This document shows positions 56,401 to 64,000 of a DNA stretch of 64,000 bases, in pieces. The position numbers were made by a program, and so were the translations under genes. Source of the DNA: Symsagittifera roscoffensis (lineage: Eukaryota > Xenacoelomorpha > Acoela > Convolutidae); the NCBI RefSeq assembly GCF_963678635.1, contig NC_087062.1:25500177-25564176 (forward strand). The letters are read 5' to 3'. The notes under the pieces were generated by a model that worked only from the letters and a program-made list of their open reading frames with translations, was not told the origin of the DNA and did not search any database. Numbering within the stretch: position 1 is the stretch's first letter; each line of letters starts with the position of its first letter.

Positions 56401-59400
56401 AAAAACATTAGCCTACAGTAGTGACAATTAACTTCAGGAGACCATAAAAACGACTGCCTTCTCTTCGTTTATAAATTTAAAACTTTGATTTTTAACAATC
56501 TGTATAATTGACTCGTTTTTGCTTAAAATAACCCCATTTGAGAAACTTGGACCCACAGGTAGTTTGTTTATTCCGCTGCAAAATTTCAAAACAAAATCCA
56601 CGGTAAAACTCAATCATTCAAGTTTTATTTGCCATTTTTGTTTTTGGCGAGCGTAATTTGTCTTCTTTTTGACAATTGAACTTGAATTAAACTTTTATAC
56701 GATCAGTCAACCGCTATAAATTAAATTTTATTAATCCGGATAGATATCTTTTTTTTCCGTAGGTTGCTAATTTTTTATGAGTCTTAATAATGCTTTAATA
56801 TTTTAACTTTAAAGCCATAATATTTTATTAGATTAAACTTTTTGATTTAATTACCGTTGAGTCTTCTTTCAACAAAAATCTTTCTTCAAAAAATCTTTCC
56901 CTTTTCGGCCAGTTACAGCCACTCAAATCTTCTCAATTTCGTTCCACCGCTAAGAGTTCTCCCACTAATCTCGTTCACAAAATGCATGTTTGAATATTTC
57001 TATCATTAAGGTGCTTACACTGCGCCGCCACTTATCTATTCGGCAACCATTATTCATCATTAAGAACTTTTTCCTTTTTAGACAAAAACACGACCAAAAT
57101 AAATGTCTTCGCATACACAAGCAAAAATATAACCGACAACGCTACTGGGAAAAACTGAATGAGTAAACTTTGAGTTTACAAAATTTCTTAAATTACGCAC
57201 GCCAATTATGAGTCTACATAATTGCTAAGTGACGCAAGCCAATAATGACGCATTAGCAGTACCAGTCAATTTGAAAAGAAATTTACCAACTAACATGTTT
57301 AACAGAGCAGACGCATTTTAACTAGTATACAAAAAAGTTCATTAAAAACATGCGACCCTGCTGAGGTTCGAACCCTCTTATTTTGCTGCTGGTCTCCTTC
57401 CCTACCTCTACGCTAAAGAACCATAACACCTTGAAGCTAAAGTACTATTTGTAATAGAATAGTGTGTGTTAAAATCCTTAGCATTTGCTGTACTTAATCG
57501 CTGGTTATTGATCTTATGCATATACTGCAATAAAAGAGCACTTTCAAAAAGAGAACTTATTTTTGCGACTTAGGTTGTGAAAAAAGTGAGTTCATAATAT
57601 CACACAAGCTTTACTTGTGTAAACACATTTGCCATTGTTGAAATGTCGTTTAAGCAGAACTAACGAAACGGTAAAACCTTGAAGCAAAAATAACGAAACG
57701 GTAAATGACGAAACAAAAATATTGAAAAAATAAAAAACATTTGAAGACTAGGTCTACCAAAATTTATATTTACGTATGTCTCTATAGAAATTCAATCTCG
57801 GCTAACATGCCAGACATTTCAATATCAAATTTAGCAACGGAACAGAAATTACAAAGAGGAAACAAAGCCGACAATCTTTGAGCAGACTGAAGTTGAGCCG
57901 AAAAAAATGATTTCATAAGAAAACTTCAGAGTTCAAAGTCCCACCAGAAAATACAATGAACGAATTTTGGACTTGCAACTACAATGAACCTTGCTTACTA
58001 CACAAGAAAACTCTGTGTAGTAAGCGGCAAGTGATGCGGCAACCAAGCTGACAAACATTGAGCAGAATTTTTTTTTATATGTCATCTTTCAAGTCTCCTC
58101 CTGAAACTAGAACCAACAACACTTGGGCTTGCAACAAGCCGATAAGACACCAACAGAACCGAAAAAGACAAAAAGTTAAACGTGAAAAAGAGCCTAGTAT
58201 CCGGTTGTAGCATCGTAAGGGTAATAAAGCCTTTTCACTCATGGTTCGGTTTCCAAGACGACGATGCCCAAAAAGTTTTTCAGTGTCGAGGAAAATCGGT
58301 CAAAATATTTGCGTTTTTCTCAGTAAACTGGTCTGAATGCTGTAAATTGGCCAAATTGCAGCATGCTAATTCGACTAATTAATGATTATCTGATCAGCTA
58401 CGATCTGATTTTACGACTGTTTTTTTTTACAATGGTCATACTTCAACCTTTTTTTGCCTAATTTGTGAAGCTTAATTTCTCGACGTAAGAAAACAGCAAA
58501 GAAAGAGATTTTTGTTTATTTTTGTTAACGAATTTTTCACTACATAAGATGGCTACTACAGTTTTTTTTTCTCAGGATTTTCCTCTTCAATGTGAAAAAA
58601 CAAAATTCATAGCACAGTGATTTCCATATTTGTGTTGTCACTAAACTCATTGAAGACTATAAAAAGAAAAGCCAAAGGTCCAAAACTAAAATATAACAAA
58701 GTTGATCGCACTTACAGAACTCGACAAGGACGTCCTTGGTCTTGTCCATGGCCACTTCTTCGAAGTTCTTTCCAACCAGCACCTTCACAGGCTCTTTGTC
58801 CCATCCCTCCGCAATCTCTTCACTCATTAGGTGTCGTTGCACTTTACCATCTAGCACATCCTGCACGAAGGCGGTGAATGTAGCCTCAGTGAATTCAGTC
58901 AGGTCGGCTTTGAACTTCTTCATATCGCCGCCCATCTTGATCACGCGAAGCTGAGTGCCGTCTTCGGCCTAAAACGAAAGCTTCTTAAAATCAAATTAAC
59001 GATTTTCTGTATTTTTTTTTCATCAGAATCTACAGTAAAGTAGTACTAACATGGGCTTTTTTCCAGTTTCCCACCCCCTTCGTGAAATTACGAGATGAAA
59101 TTGTTTGAAAGTTGATCATAAGGCAATTTGCATGTAAAACATAGCCAACACTGTTAAAAAATTAATCGAAATTAAAAATAGATGGCCTTAAAGCTCTTCA
59201 AATTTGTGGAACAATTTAAAATTGAATTCTTTTGACACAGCTGAATGTTTTTAAGAATGAATTTTTTTTGGCTTCGCGACGCTTAATAGGCATGATACAC
59301 TAACCACAAACAACGCAGAGAACAGATGCTATGCAATTTCCAATGCTACAGTGAAATTTCCAAATAAGTGAACACTTTTAATGAACCCTTTTAAAATCGA

Positions 59401-62400
59401 ATTAGGGTAGAAAAAAAAGAAAATTCGTCATAACACACTACGCTGATGGCTAGTGCAAAAACATTAACCCAATTTGATAAAACTGGATCATTGGGTAAAA
59501 ATTTGATTTACGCTGACACGTTTTAATGCAGTTTATAACCTGAAAAGTCATTTTGAACAGACTTTCATTTATTGAATTTCAGAAAACTCTAAGGGGGGAG
59601 GGGGGACTGGAAAAGACCCGAAATCTGATCATTAAATTCCATTTTCGAAGAAAAAAGTCGATCACGCTTTTCGCAACCTTCAAAACTCTTGCTGTTCGAT
59701 AGTGAAGTTCGCCTTCCTTTCAACAAAGGAAATGAACTGAACTTAAAAAGAAATCAAAACAAAAAACATCATCGCGAACTATATACGAGTCTGAACTACG
59801 TTCAACGACTCTCAAAACAGCTGCAAAATTTTGTTCACTCGTTCACGTTTATTACTATTTAGGTATCAAAAAACATTTTAAATGCTCTTTCATAAATCCG
59901 AATTTCAAATCCAAAAATCAAAGGGGGAAGAAATCCGAACGAATTTTATTTCCTTAAAGCTTCTCATTTTGAAGTTATAAATCAATTTTAAAACATAAGT
60001 TCAGCACGCAAAAAATTCTTGGAAGATTTAATCAACCTAAAAAACTTAATCAACCGTGTTTGCACCGGTTAAGTTTCTCAAGGTCACCGATATTGCCAAC
60101 AAATTGGCATTACCTATAATTTTATTGTTAATTTGGCATTACCTCTGATTTTATAGGTAATTTGGCACTAGCTATAATTTCACCAATTTAGCCTACAAAA
60201 TGACATAACCTATAATTTTAAAACATAGCCAACCGACAGTTGGAAAAAAGTAATGAACGCAAGGAAACTGAAAAAACTACATTGTTTTTTCTCCAAAAAC
60301 CTTCAACTTTTGAATTTCCAAGAAAAAAATAAATGGCCTTAAAGCTGTTTGAATAATTTATAATGAACAATTTTTTGTTAAAATTAACCTAATTTGAGAA
60401 AACTGGATCAATAGGCAAACCTTTTACTTCGCAGGGATTTCTGTTAATTAATTTTACTTTCGAAATTTGAAGTTGATCATATTTTTCGTGACCTTTACAC
60501 TTTTGCTGTTCGATAGTGGAGTTTGCCTTCCTTCAAACAATAGAAATGCACTGAACTTTGAAATCACTAGTCAAAAATCAAATATGAGCGAGAACAAAAC
60601 TTAGGATTTTTTCCTGAAAAAAAAATCACTAAGACCTATATAAGAGTACTAACTACGTTCATTACTCTTAAAAAGGTTATTAAAAGTTTTTTAAGAAGTG
60701 CATGATATTTATAACAGCCCGTATCTGTGTAAGATGATTAAGAAAATTTAGTATCAAAACTCCGATTTGAAGTTTATTTGGAATGTTTCAAATGACCTTG
60801 AGGTTGAAGAATTCCATGACTCTTGCATTGGAGTCCTTGGCGATGTCGAGGTAGACGAACACAGCCTTGCCCTTCAGGCCCTTGGCCGCTTTCTTGAATT
60901 CCTCCAACATCTCAGTTGCCTCCTTGACGTTGCAGAAGAAGAGCGCATGTGTCTTGATGTCTCCGCCGAAGATTTGTGGCGCCGTCTGAAAACATACTCG
61001 AAATTATTTGAACTACAAAGAATAATAAAAATTATCCAGCAAGTTTCTCTTGAAAATATGTGTGGACCACTCAAAGAAGAGTATGTGTGAACTACTTCAT
61101 TATTAAACAACGAGGGGAAATAATTCGACTATTAATGCTGTTTGCTTCTCACCTCGTCTGAGAATTCGATGATGTAAGGCAGCTGGGCTTTAGCAACGAA
61201 ACTCTTCAGCTCTTCCGCGGTCATTTCTCCCTCGAACACCACTTGCGGCTCATCGAACTGAAATGAGTCAGCACATATCGAAACGACTGTTCGCTTGGCA
61301 TTAAGTATGATAGTTTTTTCCATTAATTTTTTTCTAAATGAATTTCAAAATCTGAATAAATACAGCGAGAACTACCATATTTGCGGGTCTTTCTCATTAT
61401 AGCCCCCACCCAGTCTAGTAACAAATAATAGCCTCTACACTGGTTTTACTATTATGGGGGTCTATAATTTGCAGGGGTGGGGGTATAATGGGAAAGACCA
61501 CTCCCTGAATGTGCTAAAACTAAGTGATGCTTTGAGTTACAAGTTTCCTAGAAAAATTTGCCCTGGATCTGATCTCACCTTTCGGAACACTACCACTTTG
61601 TCGGCAGCCACCTCATACTTCTCTCGCACTGCAACAACTGTGGAAATGGCAAACTTGACATCGTCCTTGGCTTGAGCTGCGGAGATGAAAGCCTAAACAA
61701 TTTTTGGCTCTTGGCTTTTTCCTTTTCCCTCAAACAAGCATGAATTTTATGGTGTAACGAGGGGTTTTACAAGAATAAGTAAAAGTATGTTACAATCGGA
61801 TGATCAGAAAAATGTTTTGTAAAAATTGGCTGGCGTGGGGGGATGATATTAATACTCGAAAGACCACAATTATAATTATAAAGTAATTATTAAGAAACTT
61901 GTTTCTAGGCCGAAGTACTTCTTTTGGTTATTTATGGGTTATCTACCTTGGCAGCATCGGAATCGCTCTTTTCGAAAAATCCAATAACTGCAATCTTCTC
62001 TGCGTCGATGAATTTCTCTGCCTCCTCCACACTGGTCAGGTCAACTGCTGGCGGTCCGGTCTTCTTCAGAAGCCAGTTCACAATGTCATTCGCCTGTCTG
62101 CCTCCTTTAAAGCAAGACTTAATTTATTTACTCCTTATTCATTTTCAAGATTCCACTCCAAGTCAGCAACAAGTTTAGGCTCTCTTTTTTAGAGGCGTGA
62201 AATTAATTGGGCAAAAAATTTCTTTGCGGCTCCTTATTTAAAGTGGGCTCTTTTTCCTCCCCCCCCCCCCCCCCCCCCACACCTCACATATACATCAATT
62301 TTATGTTGTAACGAGGGGTTTTACAAGGTTAAGTATGAAGACCAAATATGTTTGTCATAGCCTAATTAGTCCGCATACCAATTTTTGTAACAATCCGATG

Positions 62401-62842
62401 ATGTGAATAAAATTTTACTATTAAAATTTCGCTGGTGGGGGGAAAAGGAAAAAGAGCCTTAAAGTGAAACAACAACAAACACTCGAGTTCCAAGTTCCTC
62501 TTCACCTTTAGACAATAAGTCTTCATGTCAAAACAATCAGTCTTAATTTTTGTTAGTCAAACCTTAGGCATGATTATGCCGGACCTCATCTATAAAAATA
62601 CTCGGGAAATACAATGCAAAAACATTTACCGGAATAATCCTTAGGTTCAGTTTTGGCTTCTTTCCTGAAGAATTTGATAGTGGGGTATCCCCTGACTCCG
62701 TGATCTTTAGCCAGTGAAGATTCCACAGTAGCATCTACCATGGCAAGTTTCACGGAGAGGTCAGGATAGTCTGAGAGAAGCTTCTGAGCAGCCTTAGCCC
62801 ATTCGGGAGCCAGAGCTTTACAATGACCACACCAAGGTGCAT
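53457..62842 (-). CDS. P4HB: Protein disulfide-isomerase, PDIA1/P4HB type (5' end outside window)
   Basis: ER-lumen enzyme that forms, breaks and rearranges disulfides; in animals it also serves as beta subunit of prolyl 4-hydroxylase. Eight exons, in coding order: 62842-62630, 62104-61947, 61692-61579, 61257-61153, 60985-60797, 58968-58716, 54058-53880 and 53630-53457. Their frames join cleanly into about 460 residues; roughly the first 45, with the signal peptide, lie beyond the window. Domain a carries [14 protein letters not shown] at the start of exon 1 here; b and b' follow ([20 protein letters not shown] at a junction). Domain a' has the second APWCGHC, with its Tyr codon split by an intron in the same phase as at the first site. 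The acidic tail ([15 protein letters not shown]) ends in KDEL, the ER retrieval signal. The donor after exon 5 (AAG/GTCATT) and acceptor of exon 2 (TTTAAAG) are weak but required by the frame. Confidence 0.95.
54233..54283 (-). repeat. SINE tail (GAGGCGAAG family), in PDI intron
   Basis: ACACAGAGGCGAAACTGAGC then TTCGCACCACTTGCGATACA; the cleanest copy of this tail. Confidence 0.75.
55617..55671 (+). repeat. CCCTTGCTTAT hairpin repeat, copy 4, in PDI intron
   Basis: TTCACGGGAAAAGTCCC, TACCCGGTTGCAATATCC, TTGCTTATCGCAGGGG; same block order as copies at 26571, 27144 and 36538. Confidence 0.75.
56318..56400 (-). repeat. SINE tail variant, in PDI intron
   Basis: GGTCGAAGGGGAGCTTCCCA then AATGCGATACATC and CATGGCAACCCAGCCGACAA; a diverged tail of the same SINE family, also seen near 63810. 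Confidence 0.55.
57110..57630 (-). repeat. Element X with tRNA-like head, in PDI intron
   Basis: Shares both flanks with 27460-28285. On the minus strand TTTAGCGTAGAGGTAG (near 57415) fits an A box exactly (TAGCGTAGAGG), and GAGGGTTCGAACCTCAGC (near 57378-57361) is a perfect B box. This is the best-preserved polymerase III promoter in the window. Confidence 0.75.
57900..58150 (-). repeat. SINE-like body (AGTGTTGTTCA family), in PDI intron
   Basis: Two partial copies in tandem: AATACAATGAACGAATTTTGGACTT-like text at about 57950 and AGAACCAACAACACTTGGGC at about 58110. Related to 7850-8240 and, inverted, to 25680-25920. Confidence 0.5.
59150..59850. repeat. Old direct duplication in a PDI intron, copy 1
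   Basis: Phrases such as GATGGCCTTAAAGCT, AAAACTGGATCA, CTTGCTGTTCGATAGTG and AACTACGTTCA occur here and again in the same order at 60315-60720, with many differences. Confidence 0.65.
60070..60205. repeat. Short tandem repeat in a PDI intron
   Basis: AATTTGGCATTACCT(A/C)T with ATAATTTTAT is repeated about four times with a period near 34 bases, degenerating to the right. Confidence 0.65.
60315..60720. repeat. Old direct duplication in a PDI intron, copy 2
   Basis: Second copy of the block at 59150-59850, shorter because several internal segments are missing. Confidence 0.65.
61385..61499. mobile_element. Short MITE in a PDI intron
   Basis: GGTCTTTCTCATTATAGCCC at the left and the inverse of GGTCTTTCCCATTATACCCC at the right make ends of about 25 bases with few mismatches. 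A target duplication is not evident. It lies 127 bases upstream of the FDEPQVV exon in coding direction. Confidence 0.7.
61702..61850. mobile_element. Degraded copy of the GGCTCTTTTTCC MITE
   Basis: Shares TTTTATG(G/T)TGTAACGAGG and GGTTTTACAAG with the element at 62246-62458 and ends near CTGGCGTGGGGGGATG. The right inverted end is lost. Confidence 0.6.
62246..62458. mobile_element. hAT-like MITE with perfect ends and target duplication, in PDI intron
   Basis: Starts GGCTCTTTTTCC and ends GGAAAAAGAGCC, a perfect 12-bp inverted pair. TTAAAGTG stands immediately on both sides (62238-62245 and 62459-62466), an exact 8-bp target duplication of hAT size. A poly-C run (about 62260-62278) lies just inside the left end. 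At 213 bp it encodes nothing. Confidence 0.9.
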
Positions 62843-62845
62843 CTG

Positions 62846-64000
62846 AAACAAATCAACTATTGTTCATGCATGTTGTGCTCATTTGCGTTTTTTAAATACT
62901 GCGAAAAACTATCTGATATCCCCTAGTGACTTTTAATCCTGACTATTACTAAATAACGACTAAGTTGGGCTCTTATCGACTCTCCTCTGAAAAATGGATT
63001 TCAGAAAAACTAAATCACCTCGTTATAAATTGAGTAATGATATTTGACATGTTGATAAACTAATTATTCTGAACACACCAGTTTGGCCAATACTTTGAGA
63101 TTGCGTTATTTGACACAGAGGCAAATACGTTATACAACACAAACATAACAAAACATCATAAGTCGGAAAAAAAATGTTGAAAAAAAACTTAAGAAACCAA
63201 AACATTCGTGTACTCAATACAAGAAAACTAGGGGCCAGAGTAAAATTTGGAGGTAGTTGTTTGATATTTTTGGAATTTGCTTTAATGATGCTGGATGAAA
63301 TGGGTAATTTCAAAAATTGGACCTTAGTTGCTTCTACTAAAATAACTACTGAAAACTTCAAAGAAATTGTAATCTTCCTAAATACATCAAAATTTTCCTC
63401 AAAAAAGAGTTTTATGTTTGTTTTATGTGTTATTACGCCTAAATGCGTGATGTTACGCTGTAAAGTATGAAGAACAAATCTGTTCACAGTTGTCGATTTG
63501 TTCACCACGCCAAATTTCATTGCATTATGACAACGTTAAGTAAGCTTTTCAAAATTGAATTTGAAAGGGGGGGAACTGGAAAAGAGCCGATAGTTTCTAT
63601 GAAAATCATAAGTCTAAAAAACGGTCAAAAGTTCAAAAACTTGACTTTCCGAAATGCATCACTTTTTTTCTACAATGAGAAGGTCGTGGCTGCTTAAACA
63701 TAACCAAAACCTAGAAATGGGCAGGATAGTTTTCGAATCAAAAGTTTCCAAAAAATGATCAAAAATTTGACTGTTATGCAAATCATACCTTTGTGTAAAA
63801 TATTTGAGTGTAGCCGCTATGCGGGTGAGCTTCCCATAATGCGCTATCTATTGAACCCAAATTCTCAGAATTGGGAGAGTAGTTTTGAGAAAACAACAAA
63901 AATCCCGAAATATGGGTCAAACATTCCCCCCACAGACTTTTCAAAGGCTGTAGACAGTAGGATAAAGGAAAGAGACAAGGGGATTAAGCAGGCACACAAG
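62846..64000 (-). other. PDI intron running off the window, with SINE remnants
   Basis: No exon for the missing PDI N-terminus is found here. SINE traces include ACACAGAGGCAAATACG at about 63114, GAAAGGGGGGGAACTGGAAA near 63563 (compare 59592) and GTAGCCGCTATGCGGGTGAG near 63812. The two opposite open frames at 63023-63520 and 63174-63470 look incidental. Confidence 0.5.

Larger units (their letters stand above)
54059..58715 (-). other. PDI intron of 4.66 kb
   Basis: Longest intron in the window, between b'/linker and the second CGHC exon. It contains a GAGGCGAAG SINE tail (54233), hairpin repeat copy 4 (55617), a variant SINE tail (56318), element X with a tRNA-like head (57110-57630) and the SINE body at 57900-58150. 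A 107-codon plus frame (55836-56159) shows no family features. Confidence 0.8.

Noticed and set aside
63023-63520. 165-codon minus-strand frame in the first PDI intron
   Set aside because: Strongly hydrophobic, AT-driven sequence opposite another open frame, partly in SINE traces; no family resemblance and it does not supply the missing PDI N-terminus.

Overview
The window is nuclear DNA of an animal. Genes carry GT-AG introns, protein disulfide-isomerase has a metazoan exon/domain layout with a KDEL end, and the DNA is AT-rich, with long homopolymers and many short non-autonomous repeats. I cannot name the species. Nearly every gene start has a splice acceptor 5-28 nt upstream, which would suit a lineage with spliced-leader trans-splicing (tunicates are one example), but ordinary 5' UTR introns would look the same. 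Two gaps of exactly 200 N (12225-12424 and 42198-42397) look like fixed-size scaffolding joins.

Layout. 1-21.6 kb is gene-poor: a 1.43-kb tandem duplication (658-3549), degenerate tandem repeats (5.1-5.8 kb), an 82-bp perfect palindrome (6593-6674), tandem and hairpin MITE-like elements (9.1-9.6 and 11.3 kb), tRNA-derived SINE remnants, a G-rich island (15.3 kb), and a few exon-like pieces of low confidence. At 21624-22622 (+) there is one clear single-exon gene for a small type I membrane protein with leucine-rich repeats. 23-28.5 kb is again repeats.

From 28.5 to 51.2 kb lies the most unusual part: ten members of one gene family, all on the minus strand (seven intact, three pseudogenes). 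Each encodes a 176-203 aa protein with a conserved N-terminal region I do not recognise, a basic RKRP-type stretch, a conserved linker (QNPDDFVSASQDLD or QKPADFIEAIQSLETG type) and one pair of C2H2 zinc fingers at the C-terminus. They look like tandemly duplicated nuclear DNA- or RNA-binding factors. A decayed Ty3/gypsy-type retrotransposon (42.4-46.2 kb, minus strand) lies inside the cluster and itself carries a MITE with a GC-rich module nested within it.

From 53.4 kb to the right edge the minus strand holds eight exons of protein disulfide-isomerase (P4HB/PDIA1 type, a-b-b'-a' with two CGHC sites and C-terminal KDEL). Its first exon or exons lie beyond base 64000. Its introns carry several MITEs, including one with perfect 12-bp terminal repeats and an 8-bp target duplication, and an old internal duplication.

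The three protein types have no evident functional link: an ER folding enzyme, a cell-surface LRR protein and a family of small zinc-finger proteins.
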